35,068 nt of DNA, from assembly GCA_017883045.1 (NCBI GenBank), contig JADGOJ010000013.1, positions 1-35,068 of the forward strand, given 5' to 3'. This document shows, one piece after another, positions 1 to 7,958 of this stretch. A program made the translations under genes and the position numbers. This stretch comes from Acidimicrobiales bacterium (GTDB lineage Bacteria > Actinomycetota > Acidimicrobiia > Acidimicrobiales > RAAP-2). Positions within the stretch are counted from its first letter, which is position 1. Every line of letters begins with the position of its first letter. The notes beneath the pieces were generated by a model, which was given only the letters and a program-made list of their open reading frames with translations, ran no database searches and was not told the origin of the DNA.

Positions 1-821
1 GTACGGGTCAGCGCGACGATCCCAACGCACATCAGCGCGAAGGCGAGTGCGCCCACGCCGAGGTGGAGCACTCCCGAGAGCAAGTGTTCGCGATAGAGCC
101 AGATGCCGAGCACGACGCTCACAATCGGGTCGACGATCACGATGAACGGTTGGGACACGCTGAGCGGGCCCACGTGCAACGCGGACTGTTCGCAGAAGAG
201 CCCGATCGCGCCCCCGACACAGAGCGCGTAGAGGGGCCACCGCGAGAAGGCGCCGCCCCAACCGAAGGCGCTGATCGTGTCGGTCGTGGCCTTGATGAAG
301 GTCGCCTCCAGGGCCCACGTGATCGCGGTCGCGGACGCGAAGAGCCCAGCTCGGCGATTCGGCGATCCGCGTTGGGCGAGAACGATCAGGAGTGCGACGG
401 CTCCGAAGGTGATGACGATGGGGCCGATCCACTTCGAAGTGGACGGGGTGAAGACACCGCCACTCGGTGACGTGGCGGCCAGGAAGGTGATGAGTCCCGC
501 GCCGGTCACGATCGCGGCGATCCATGTCGCGGGGCGGATCGACTGCCGCAACCAGAGGCGACGCAGCGCGAGCGCCATGATGAGCTCGGTGACGAGCAGC
601 GGCTGGACCACTGACAGCGGACCGAAGTGCAACGCCAATGACTGGAACACGAGCGATCCGCCCATGCCCACCCAACCCAAGAGCCACAGTGGATGGCGAA
701 AGAGGTACACGACGAGTTGCAGACCCGACGACTTCTTCTCGTCACTCGTACTCGCGATGTGTTGCGTCGCGACGGCGAACGCGTTCGAAAGCGCGGTGAG
801 CAGTCCGAAGACAATCGCCAT
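1..821 (-). CDS. EamA/DMT-superfamily integral membrane transporter, 3' end cut off by window edge
   Basis: Read on the minus strand from the ATG at 821, this frame stays open to base 1 and gives about 273 residues of an almost wholly hydrophobic protein, so the C-terminus lies outside the window. The product begins MAIVFGLLTALSNAFAVATQ. It has two similar halves of alternating hydrophobic helices, each containing a version of LHxGPLSVxQP (near residues 65 and 222), the internal duplication expected of DMT/EamA-type permeases. The substrate cannot be read from the sequence. The family exports or exchanges small metabolites across the cytoplasmic membrane. No good ribosome-binding site precedes the ATG, and the frame is also open upstream to about 955, so a slightly longer product is possible. 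Family call fairly sure, substrate unknown. Confidence 0.8.
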   Translation of the reverse strand, partial: MAIVFGLLTALSNAFAVATQHIASTSDEKKSSGLQLVVYLFRHPLWLLGWVGMGGSLVFQSLALHFGPLSVVQPLLVTELIMALALRRLWLRQSIRPATWIAAIVTGAGLITFLAATSPSGGVFTPSTSKWIGPIVITFGAVALLIVLAQRGSPNRRAGLFASATAITWALEATFIKATTDTISAFGWGGAFSRWPLYALCVGGAIGLFCEQSALHVGPLSVSQPFIVIVDPIVSVVLGIWLYREHLLSGVLHLGVGALAFALMCVGIVALTR

Positions 822-1421
822 CAGTGATACCGACTGGCAGCGCGCCGCGTAGGTGTGGTCTTTGAGCGCGAGATCGGCGGGCGCGAACGTGGAGAGCGGA
901 CCTCGCTGGAGATCGACGAGTCCTCCACGCGCGAACCATTCATAGACGGCACGCTAGGCGAGGTCGGCTCGGCGAACCCCCGGCGCTCGAGGGTCACAAT
1001 GGCCGCAATGGCCGCCCGTTCGCAGGTCAGCGAGGGGATCATCTGTCGAAACGAGGGCCACCGCCTCGAGGCCGCTGTGGAAAACATGCGACTAAGTGGT
1101 TGGTATCTCGTCGCAACGATAGGAAACCGGTGGAAAAAGTACTTCGAGACTGGGTAAAAGTTCCTGATTTCACCATTTGGCCCTACGCCGGCCCCCAGGG
1201 TCTGGCACAGTATCACTCGTAGTTCACGTAGCACCTGTCGACGAGAAGGAGAACCGAAAGGGGATTTGGATCGGGAGGGGAGAGGGGCCTCGCAAGAGGA
1301 ACGGATCCCATCCAACGGGCAGCGGAGTTCGGTCCGCAGTCCGGTACGGCGAATGACGTGAAGTGCCAGCCGTCAAACGGTCGTCTGTCCGACACGGACG
1401 ACCGCGAGATGTGCCTTCGGG
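822..1421. other. Intergenic stretch of about 600 bases with no supported gene
   Basis: No frame here has convincing coding character or a recognisable product. On the minus strand the frame of the DMT gene remains open upstream to a TAG at about 955 and reads like protein (RAVYEWFARGGLVDLQ), but has no start codon before that stop. It may be a remnant or chance. A pair of gtggaaaa-type motifs lies near 1077 and 1131. A small hairpin (gtcc/ggac with flanking gtc/gac) lies at about 1379-1402, next to the terminator-like element that follows. I see no RNA gene. Confidence 0.5.
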
Positions 1422-1467
1422 AACCCCGAGGGGCGGGTGAGTTTCGACTCACTGGTCACTCGGGGTT
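1422..1467. terminator. Nested hairpin, probable terminator of the SRAP gene
   Basis: The outer arms aaccccgag (1422-1430) and ctcggggtt (1459-1467) are perfectly complementary over 9 bp. Inside lies a second perfect 6-bp hairpin with a TTCG tetraloop (gtgagt-ttcg-actcac, 1437-1452). The element ends 15 bases beyond the SRAP stop codon, the place for its terminator. On the plus strand it is followed by a short T run, on the minus strand it is not, so termination of minus-strand transcripts would rely on the stem alone. Confidence 0.5.
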
Positions 1468-1482
1468 TTCGGCCGTCTGGGC

Positions 1483-2190
1483 TCAAAACAGCGACTGTGG
1501 TTCGACGGGCGCGATCATCTCAGGACCGTCGTTCCGCACCGAGCCGACCATCGGGTCGACGGCGTAGTGCGAGAGCGTGCCCGCAGGCGGGGGACGAAGT
1601 AGCGAGGCACGCTCGTCGGGGCCGTGGTCGACAACGTCGAGCCAGGTCCCGACGTTGTCGATGCTCAGCACCACCGGCATGCGGTCGTGGATCCCGTCGA
1701 TGTCGTCACTTGGCGTGGTGGTGATGACCGTGCACGTCGCGACCGAGGCGACGTCACTCGGCGCGCTCGGATCGCGCCAGTGCTCGTAGAGGCCCGCGAA
1801 GAGCATCGGCTGGCCGTCGGCGCGGGTGAAGTAGTTCGGTTGCTTCGGGTGGCCGGGACGGTGGTCCCACTCGTAGAAGCCGTCGACGGGGATCACGCAC
1901 GGCCGCTTCGCGAAGGCACTGCGGAACGAGGGCTTCTGCGCAACGGTCTCGCCGCGCGCGTTGAAGAGTCGATTGCCGATCGCGGGGTCCTTCGCCCAAC
2001 TCGGTACGAGGCCCCACCGGTAGCGATCGAGCACGCGCCCGGCGTCACCTTCGGTGACCGCGAAGAGGTGGCGCTGCGGACTGACGTTCCAGCTGGGGTG
2101 GAACTCGGGCTCGATGCCGGCGGCGAGCGCGGCGTCGAGCAGCCGGGCCAGACGGGCCGGCGGGGTGAAGAGGGCGACGCGACCGCACAT
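1483..2190 (-). CDS. SOS response-associated peptidase family protein (SRAP/HMCES/YedK type), abasic-site DNA-protein crosslinker
   Basis: A 235-residue protein. The start is set at 2190 because SRAP proteins need Cys2 exposed after removal of Met1, and the product begins MCGRVAL. The longer upstream frame would bury that Cys. Other expected active-site residues are visible: Asn35 in WNVSPQ, the NARGET motif (78-83), Glu107 in DGFYEW and His168 in HDRMP. The family forms a stable thiazolidine crosslink with abasic sites in single-stranded DNA, shielding them from error-prone processing. The gene is divergent from the imuA-imuB-dnaE2 mutasome, and a LexA box lies in the intergenic space 64 bases upstream, so SOS control is likely although its own -10 is not clear. 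Family assignment is secure. Confidence 0.95.
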   Translation of the reverse strand: MCGRVALFTPPARLARLLDAALAAGIEPEFHPSWNVSPQRHLFAVTEGDAGRVLDRYRWGLVPSWAKDPAIGNRLFNARGETVAQKPSFRSAFAKRPCVIPVDGFYEWDHRPGHPKQPNYFTRADGQPMLFAGLYEHWRDPSAPSDVASVATCTVITTTPSDDIDGIHDRMPVVLSIDNVGTWLDVVDHGPDERASLLRPPPAGTLSHYAVDPMVGSVRNDGPEMIAPVEPQSLF

Positions 2191-2221
2191 AGAACCCCAT
2201 TCTGTCGTGGAAATCGGGCCT

Positions 2222-2251
2222 TTGGCGGACGTCACCGAGAGTCGCTACTCT
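2222..2251 (+). promoter_or_regulatory. Candidate promoter of imuA-imuB-dnaE2
   Basis: TTGGCG (2222-2227) and TACTCT (2246-2251) are separated by 18 bases and resemble -35 and -10 hexamers. Transcription would start around 2258-2261, at or next to the imuA ATG at 2261, which implies a leaderless message and agrees with the absence of a ribosome-binding site before that ATG. Read by eye, not computed. Confidence 0.5.
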
Positions 2252-2253
2252 TA

Positions 2254-2267
2254 CGAACGTATGTTCG
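2254..2267. promoter_or_regulatory. LexA (SOS) box
   Basis: CGAACGTATGTTCG is a perfect 14-bp palindrome matching the actinobacterial/Bacillus-type LexA operator core GAAC-N4-GTTC. It sits just downstream of the candidate -10 and overlaps the presumed transcription start and the ATG of imuA, so bound LexA would block the polymerase directly. It lies between the divergent SRAP and mutasome genes and could control both. Confidence 0.88.
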
Positions 2268-2920
2268 CTTTTTCACCCCATCGCCCGATATTGCCCGCCG
2301 ACCTGGTAGCCACCTTGCGCCCCGTTACCTTCGCCAAGAGCCGGATGCTGCCCCTCGGCGAGCCCTGGGGCGCACTGGTGCCGGGCGGTGGACTGCGCCG
2401 CGGTTCGACCGTCGTCGTGCAGGCCCCACCGGGACTCGGAGGGCTGAGCCTGGCGCTCAGCCTGCTCACCGAGTCCAGCGCTCGGGGACACTGGGCGGCG
2501 GTCGTGGGCGTCGACGATCCTGGCGTCGTCGCCATCGCCGACCTCGGGGTCGATCTCCGTCGCGTGTTGTTCGTGCCGCGACCGAGGGGCGCGTGGGCCG
2601 AGTCCGCGGCCGATCTGCTCGACGGAGTGGACCTGCTCATCGTGCGGCCACCGTCTCGCGCCTCGCTCGGGACCGCGCGCCGGTTGATGGACCGGGTGCG
2701 CGAGCGCGGGACGGTGCTGATCGTGTTGGCCGAGTCGGGCGCGCCGTGGCCGTTGCCGGCGGACCTGTCGTTCGACGTCACCCAGTCGCAGTGGGCGACG
2801 TCGTCGCGGCTCGACGCGCGCTATCTCACGGTACGCGTCGCCGGCCGCGGTGAGGCGGCGCGCGGCGGCGAGCACGTGGTGGTGTTGCCGAACCGAAGAG
2901 GACGCTGCGAGGCCGGCTAG
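2261..2920 (+). CDS. imuA: ImuA-like RecA-fold mutasome accessory protein
   Basis: A 219-residue protein of the RecA-like ImuA family, first gene of the SOS mutasome operon. In mycobacteria ImuA' and ImuB are required for DnaE2-dependent damage mutagenesis. The core begins around residue 28 with RMLPLGEPWGALVPGGGL and continues through alternating beta strands (VVVQ, AAVVGVDD, RVLFVPR, LLIVRPP, TVLIVLAE). The Walker A position (QAPPGLGGLS) is degenerate and lacks the GKT/S lysine, so ATP hydrolysis is doubtful. I chose the ATG at 2261 because a -35/-10 pair places the transcription start there. In-frame TTG codons at 2291 and 2315 are alternatives. Its stop overlaps the imuB start by one base, so translation is probably coupled. 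Confidence 0.85.
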   Translation: MFAFSPHRPILPADLVATLRPVTFAKSRMLPLGEPWGALVPGGGLRRGSTVVVQAPPGLGGLSLALSLLTESSARGHWAAVVGVDDPGVVAIADLGVDLRRVLFVPRPRGAWAESAADLLDGVDLLIVRPPSRASLGTARRLMDRVRERGTVLIVLAESGAPWPLPADLSFDVTQSQWATSSRLDARYLTVRVAGRGEAARGGEHVVVLPNRRGRCEAG

Positions 2921-3999
2921 TGGAACGCCTCCTCGCCATCTGGGTAGAGGCGCTCTGCGAAGAGGCGCCGGACGGTTCGACCCTGCGCGACTACTCGGCG
3001 CTGCTCGACGCGTTGACGATCCTCTGCCCCTTCACCGAGCCGGTCCGCCTCGGTCTGCTCGCGCTGCCGGTGCGAGGACCGAGCCGGTTCTTCGGGGGCG
3101 AGGAGGCGGTGCTCGCCGCCGTGGCCCAGACCGTGCGTGACGTCACCGGTCACGAACCGTCGCTCGGCGTCGCCGACGGGCTCTTCTGCGCCGAGGTCGC
3201 GGCGCGCCGGGGCCTGGTCATCGTGCCGGGCGCGACCGAGCAGTTCCGCCGCTCGCTGTCGCTGAAGGTGTTGGGTCGAAAGGACGTCGCCACGACGTGC
3301 CAGCGACTCGGGCTGCACACGGTGGGTTCGTTCGCCGACCTCGAGCCCGCGCGCGTGGCGGAGCGCTTCAACAAGCACGCGCTGGCGCTGCACCGCGTCG
3401 CGCGAGGCGAGTCGCCCGAACTCGGCGGCCAGCGCGACCTCAAGCTCGTCAAGCGCCTTCGCCAGCTGCGCGGCGAGAACGGGGTGGGTGAGGAGCAGAT
3501 GGGCTTCTTCGGTCAACGAGGCGCGGGCGATGATCGGGCCGAGGCGGCCGCGCACCGGGTGCGCCGGCGCCTCGGCGCCGACGCCGTGGTGGTGGCCTCG
3601 TTGCGCGGGGGCCGGGTCCCCGAGGACCGCGCCACGCTCGTGCCGTGGGGGTCGCCGCCGTCGGGTGCCCGTGACAGCGCCCCGTGGCCGGGACAACTGC
3701 GAGCCCCCTCGCCGGCCACCACCCTGGCCCACCCGGTGGCGGTGCAGCTGCGCGACGGCGGCGACCACCAGATCGTCATGGGGTCACGGGGCTTCCTGAG
3801 CGAGACGCCCGGCGTGCTCCTGTTCTCCAACCAGATGCGCCGTGACGTGGTCTGGCACGCGGGACCCTGGCCGCTGATGGAGCGTTGGTGGTCGCTGGAT
3901 CGGCGCCGGGCCCACCTGCAGGTCCTGCTCGCGACGGGCGAGGCGCTGCTCTTGACGGCCGAGTCGAGCCGCTGGTGGCTCGTGGGGATCTACGACTGA
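2920..3999 (+). CDS. imuB: ImuB-like Y-family polymerase homologue, unusually short and lacking catalytic acids
   Basis: A 359-residue protein starting at GTG 2920, which overlaps the imuA stop and follows the purine-rich cgaagagga. ImuB is a catalytically dead Y-family protein that bridges the beta clamp, ImuA and DnaE2. Recognisable parts are a palm segment (LLALPVRGPSRFFGGEEA, 46-63), the LGVADGLFCAEVAARRG segment (82-98), a helix-hairpin-helix-like region (about 123-150), and the ImuB C-terminus (GFFGQRGAGDDRAEAAAHRV, then LVPWG, ending RRAHLQVLL to WWLVGIYD). Against the usual ImuB of about 500 residues two parts are missing: the finger/palm segment between the first strand (LLAIWV) and the palm, and almost all of the little-finger domain, where only about 30 residues link the HhH to GFFGQ. 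No DxD or SIDE catalytic motif is present. Its stop overlaps the dnaE2 start. Confidence 0.85.
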   Translation: MERLLAIWVEALCEEAPDGSTLRDYSALLDALTILCPFTEPVRLGLLALPVRGPSRFFGGEEAVLAAVAQTVRDVTGHEPSLGVADGLFCAEVAARRGLVIVPGATEQFRRSLSLKVLGRKDVATTCQRLGLHTVGSFADLEPARVAERFNKHALALHRVARGESPELGGQRDLKLVKRLRQLRGENGVGEEQMGFFGQRGAGDDRAEAAAHRVRRRLGADAVVVASLRGGRVPEDRATLVPWGSPPSGARDSAPWPGQLRAPSPATTLAHPVAVQLRDGGDHQIVMGSRGFLSETPGVLLFSNQMRRDVVWHAGPWPLMERWWSLDRRRAHLQVLLATGEALLLTAESSRWWLVGIYD

Positions 4000-6900
4000 T
4001 GGCCGCGTACGGCGAACTCCACGCCCACTCCGGCTTCAGCTTCCTCGACGGCGCGAGCGACCCCGAAGAGCTCGCCGCCGAGGGCGCGCGGCTCGGCCTC
4101 TCGGGCCTCGCCCTGACCGACCACCACGGCCTCTACGGCGTCGTGCGCTTCGCCGAGGCCGCCCGGGCCTTCGGGCTCGCGACGATCTTCGGCAGCGAGG
4201 TGACCCTCGACGCGAGCGACGACCGCGTCGGCGTGCACGACCCCTCGGGCGAGCACCTCGTGGTGCTCGCGCGCTCGCCCGATGGCTACCGCAGCCTCGC
4301 CACGATGCTCGGCGAAGCGCACCTGAAGCGCGGCGAGAAGGGCGCTCCGCGCTTCACCCTCGACGAGGTCGCGGCCTGCGCCAACGAGTGGCTCGTGCTG
4401 AGCGGATGTCGCAAGGGCCCACTGACGCGCGCGCTGATGGAGAAGGGCCCGCGCGCCGCGCAGCGCCAGCTCGAGCGACTCGTCGGAGCCTTCGGCCGCG
4501 ACAACGTCGCAGTCGAGCTCTGGGACCACGGGGCGCCGGACGACGTGGCGCGCAACGACGTGTTGGCCGAGCTCGCCACTCGCCACGGCGTCTCGCTGGT
4601 GGCGACGAACAACGTGCACTACGCCACGCCCGACGCGTTCGCGCGCGCCAACGTTCTGTCGGCGATCCGCGCGCGCCAGAGCCTCGAGGAGATGGAGGGC
4701 TGGTTGAACGCGTCGCCGCTCGCGCACCTTCGCAGCGACGCCGAGCAGCGTCGACGCTTCGCGCGTTGGCCCGGGGTGGTCGACGCCGCCGGCGAGTTGG
4801 CCGTCGCACTGGCCTTCGACCTGCGCCTCGTCGCCCCCAACCTGCCCCCGTTCGCCACCCCCGCGGGGATGGACGAGCAGTCGTACCTCGAGCAACTGGT
4901 CGCCGAGGGCGCGACGCAGCGCTACGGCACCCGCGAGCACGAGCGCGTGCCGGGGGCGTGGCGACAGATCGACCACGAGCTGGGCGTGATCGGGGCCCTC
5001 GGCTTCGCCGGCTACTTCCTCACGGTCTGGGACATCACCGAGTTCTGTCGACGCCAGGACATCTACTGCCAGGGGCGCGGCTCGGCGGCGAACTCGGCGG
5101 TCTGCTTCTCGCTCGGCATCACCAACGCCGACGCGGTGAAGCTCAACCTGTTCTTCGAGCGCTTCCTGTCGCCGGCGCGCGACGGCCCCCCGGACATCGA
5201 CGTCGACATCGAGTCGGGTCGGCGCGAGGAGGTGATTCAGTACGTCTACGAGCGCTACGGGCGTCGCCACGCGGCTCAGGTCGCCGCGGTCATCACGTAC
5301 CGGCCGCGCTCGGCGCTGCGCGACGTCGCGCGGGCCTTCGGGTTCTCTGAAGAGCAGGCCAACGACCTGCGCGATCACGTCGACCGCCACACCATGACGG
5401 CGCTGGACCCCGACGTGCCGGCGCTCGTCACCACCATGGCCACCCAGTTGCTGAACCGGCCCCGCCACCTGGGGATCCACTCGGCCGGCATGGTGCTCTG
5501 CGACCGGCCGGTCATCGAGGTCTGTCCCGTTGAGTGGGGCCGCATGCCCGGACGCACGGTGCTGCAGTGGGACAAGGACGACTGCGCGGCCATTGGCCTG
5601 GTGAAGTTCGACCTCCTGGGACTCGGCATGCTCGAGGCGCTGCACCGCGCCGTCGACCAGGTGCGGATCTTCCACGGCACCACGATCGACCTCGGGGCGC
5701 TGCCCCAGGAGGACGCCGTGTACGACCTGCTGTGCGAGGCCGACACGGTCGGGGTCTTCCAGGTGGAGTCCCGCGCGCAGATGGCGACACTGCCGCGCGT
5801 GCAGCCGCGGTGCTTCTACGACCTCGTGATCGAGGTGGCGCTGATCCGCCCCGGCCCCATCCAGGGCAACGCGGTGAACCCCTACATCCGCCGACGTCGC
5901 GGCGACGAGCCGGTCACGTACCTGCACCCCCGACTCGAGCCGATCCTGCATCGCACGCTCGGCGTGCCGCTCTTCCAGGAGCAGCTGATGGAGATGGCGG
6001 TGGCGATCGCGGGCTTCTCGCCGGCCGAGGCCGACGAACTGCGCCAGGCCATGGCCGCCAAGCGCTCGGAACTGCGCATGATGAAACTGAAGAGCCGCTT
6101 CTACGCCGGCATGGCCCAGAACGGCATCGTCGGCGCGCCGGCCGACCAGCTCTTCGACGCGTTGTCGGCGTTCGCGAACTTCGGCTTCCCCGAGTCGCAC
6201 GCGGTCTCCTTCGCCCACCTCGTCTACTGCTCGGCGTGGATCAAGCATCACTACCCGGCGGCGTTCCTCGTCTCTCTGCTGAACGCCCAGCCCCTGGGCT
6301 TCTGGTCGCCCCAGAGCCTGGTCGCCGACGCGCAGCGCCACGGTGTGACGGTGCACCGCCCCGACGTGAACAGCTCGGCGGTGGGCGCCACGCTCGAGGG
6401 CCCACCCGAGGACCCGGTCGTGCGCCTCGGCCTCGGAGCCCTGCGCACCATCGGCACCGAACTCGCCACGAGCATCGTCGGGGGCGCGCCGTGGCGCGAC
6501 AGTCAGGATCTCGTGCGTCGGGCCGGGGTCCAGCAGCACCATCTCGAGGTGCTCGCGGCGGCCGGGGCCCTCGACTCGTTCGGTACCAGTCGGCGCGCCC
6601 TGACGTGGTCGGCGGGAGCTGCCGCGCAGGGCACCGTCGATCGACTGCCCGGCGTGGTGACGGGCCTGCGCGCGCCCGAGCTGCCGACGACGAGCGAGAT
6701 GGAGCGGGTGGCCGACGACCTCTGGGCGATGGGCCTGACGCCCGAGGCCACGGCGATGGCGCTGATCCGCGGTGAGCTGAACGGGCGTGGCGTGACCCGG
6801 GCCGACGCGCTGTTCGCGGTGGAGAGTGCACGGGTCGTGGTCGCGGGGGTCGTCACCCATCGTCAGCACCCCGAGACGGCCAACGGCGCGGTCTTCTTGA

Positions 6901-7100
6901 ACCTCGAGGACGAGACCGGTCACGTCAACGTGATCTTCTCCAAGGGCGCGTGGGCCCGTTGGTCGTCGGTGGCCCGAGGTTCGCCCGCGCTGCTGATCCG
7001 CGGCTCGCTGCAGCGCGGTCAGGGGAGCGTGGCGCTGTCGGCGGAGTTCGTCGAGCCGTTGGCCCTCGGCGCGACCACGCCGTCACGGGACTGGCGTTGA
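3999..7100 (+). CDS. dnaE2: Error-prone DNA polymerase III alpha subunit DnaE2
   Basis: A 1033-residue C-family polymerase performing translesion synthesis with ImuA/ImuB. The ATG at 3999 overlaps the imuB TGA (tgATG), and the product starts at the PHP domain (YGELHAHSGFSFLDGAS, 4-20, with LTDHHGLYG, 39-47). The palm carries the catalytic aspartates in PPDIDVDIE (Asp401 and Asp403) and Asp538 in KFDLLGLGML. The motif GRGSAANSAVCFSLGIT (359-375) is the usual active-site loop. Near the C-terminus an OB-fold (VVVAGVVTHRQHPETANGAV, then FLNLEDETGHVNVIF) is present. Length and order fit DnaE2 rather than the replicative DnaE1 (about 1180). Last gene of the LexA-controlled operon, convergent with the next gene, whose stop is only 12 bases away. 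Confidence 0.96.
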   Translation: MAAYGELHAHSGFSFLDGASDPEELAAEGARLGLSGLALTDHHGLYGVVRFAEAARAFGLATIFGSEVTLDASDDRVGVHDPSGEHLVVLARSPDGYRSLATMLGEAHLKRGEKGAPRFTLDEVAACANEWLVLSGCRKGPLTRALMEKGPRAAQRQLERLVGAFGRDNVAVELWDHGAPDDVARNDVLAELATRHGVSLVATNNVHYATPDAFARANVLSAIRARQSLEEMEGWLNASPLAHLRSDAEQRRRFARWPGVVDAAGELAVALAFDLRLVAPNLPPFATPAGMDEQSYLEQLVAEGATQRYGTREHERVPGAWRQIDHELGVIGALGFAGYFLTVWDITEFCRRQDIYCQGRGSAANSAVCFSLGITNADAVKLNLFFERFLSPARDGPPDIDVDIESGRREEVIQYVYERYGRRHAAQVAAVITYRPRSALRDVARAFGFSEEQANDLRDHVDRHTMTALDPDVPALVTTMATQLLNRPRHLGIHSAGMVLCDRPVIEVCPVEWGRMPGRTVLQWDKDDCAAIGLVKFDLLGLGMLEALHRAVDQVRIFHGTTIDLGALPQEDAVYDLLCEADTVGVFQVESRAQMATLPRVQPRCFYDLVIEVALIRPGPIQGNAVNPYIRRRRGDEPVTYLHPRLEPILHRTLGVPLFQEQLMEMAVAIAGFSPAEADELRQAMAAKRSELRMMKLKSRFYAGMAQNGIVGAPADQLFDALSAFANFGFPESHAVSFAHLVYCSAWIKHHYPAAFLVSLLNAQPLGFWSPQSLVADAQRHGVTVHRPDVNSSAVGATLEGPPEDPVVRLGLGALRTIGTELATSIVGGAPWRDSQDLVRRAGVQQHHLEVLAAAGALDSFGTSRRALTWSAGAAAQGTVDRLPGVVTGLRAPELPTTSEMERVADDLWAMGLTPEATAMALIRGELNGRGVTRADALFAVESARVVVAGVVTHRQHPETANGAVFLNLEDETGHVNVIFSKGAWARWSSVARGSPALLIRGSLQRGQGSVALSAEFVEPLALGATTPSRDWR

Positions 7101-7112
7101 ACGCTCGCTTCT

Positions 7113-7958
7113 CTAGGCGAAGGCGTACTCGGGGCGGTGGCCCGATTCGATCTCCAGGCGCACGAGGAGCTGGGCCACGGGCAGGTCCTTGGCGTGCGTG
7201 ATGCCGATGCAACGCGAACGCGTCGACAGGACGTCGAAGCGCATCGACGTGCGCTCCAGCACCTGGCCGACGAAAGTCGACAACTGAATCTCGGAGTCCT
7301 CCGAGAAGTCGTGCCGCTCGATCGACCCGCGCATCAGGGGCAGGATCGAGGCATGGAAGCCCCAGAGGTTCATCGAGACCGTCTCGAGCGGCGACAGCGC
7401 CACGGGCTCGAGCCCGTCGTCGGCGTCGTAGCCCTCGAGGGTGGCGTGGACGTTCCGACGCTCAACGATCCCGGTCAGGCGCCCGTCGACGACGTTGCAC
7501 GTGCCGCGCGACACCGGCAGGTCGCCCACCAGCGCCCGGTCGAGTTCGAACCCGACCAGGCAGTGGTTGGGGCTCGTGGCGAGGTGCTCGCCGAGCAGCA
7601 AGAAGGCGGCCCGACCGTAGAGGTCGTCGGCGTTGGAGATGCCAAAGGGCCTATCGAGGTCGAGGCTGCTCTCGGCGGCGAGGACCGCGTCGACGGTACC
7701 GCGCAACCTGTCCTGCACCGCGAAGGTGACCTTGCGATCCTTGGGCCAGTGGTACGCCACGTGCTGTTCGATCTTGGGACCGGTGTCGGGATTGACGACG
7801 ATGACGATCTCGTCGAAGCCCGCGGCGTAGGCGTCGGAGGCGAGCAGGTCGATGACGGCCTCACCGTGCTTGCCGATAGGGGCGAGCTGCTTGACGCCGC
7901 CGTAGCGCCGGGCTCGGCCGGCGGCGAGGATGACCAGAGAAGGTCCGGAACCCATCAT
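7113..7958 (-). CDS. Sugar-nucleotidyltransferase-fold protein (NTP_transferase family)
   Basis: A 281-residue protein with the Rossmann-like nucleotidyltransferase signature LAAGRARRYGGVKQLAPIG (11-29), whose Arg and Lys bind the NTP phosphates. Downstream are Q82...GT (87-88), which recognises base and sugar, and the metal-binding NADD (109-112). Such enzymes activate a sugar-1-phosphate, or a similar phosphate, with NTP. The substrate is not readable. The ATG at 7958 overlaps the TGA of the upstream fabH-like gene by four bases (ATGA), so translation is coupled. Pairing with a ketoacyl synthase is unusual for a sugar-nucleotide enzyme. The C-terminal third (residues 170-281, with SMNLWGFHAS) is helical-looking and could be a family-specific cap. 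Fold confident, reaction uncertain. Confidence 0.82.
   Translation of the reverse strand: MMGSGPSLVILAAGRARRYGGVKQLAPIGKHGEAVIDLLASDAYAAGFDEIVIVVNPDTGPKIEQHVAYHWPKDRKVTFAVQDRLRGTVDAVLAAESSLDLDRPFGISNADDLYGRAAFLLLGEHLATSPNHCLVGFELDRALVGDLPVSRGTCNVVDGRLTGIVERRNVHATLEGYDADDGLEPVALSPLETVSMNLWGFHASILPLMRGSIERHDFSEDSEIQLSTFVGQVLERTSMRFDVLSTRSRCIGITHAKDLPVAQLLVRLEIESGHRPEYAFA

Noticed and set aside
1074-1140. TTTTCCACA-like motifs that resemble DnaA boxes
   Set aside because: Only one near match and one poorer copy, no AT-rich unwinding region and no replication genes nearby.
855-1157. A 100-codon plus-strand frame in the first intergenic region
   Set aside because: No ribosome-binding site, no motif, mixed composition; also opposite the promoter side of the DMT gene.
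2917-2925. A frame shift as the explanation for the short ImuB N-terminus
   Set aside because: The imuA frame is intact up to its stop, which overlaps the imuB start, leaving no space for a hidden 70-residue segment.
3990-6923. A 977-codon open frame on the minus strand opposite dnaE2
   Set aside because: It is rich in Arg, Val, His and Glu without any motif, as expected for the complement of a high-GC gene. The plus strand carries an unmistakable DnaE2 with all catalytic residues.
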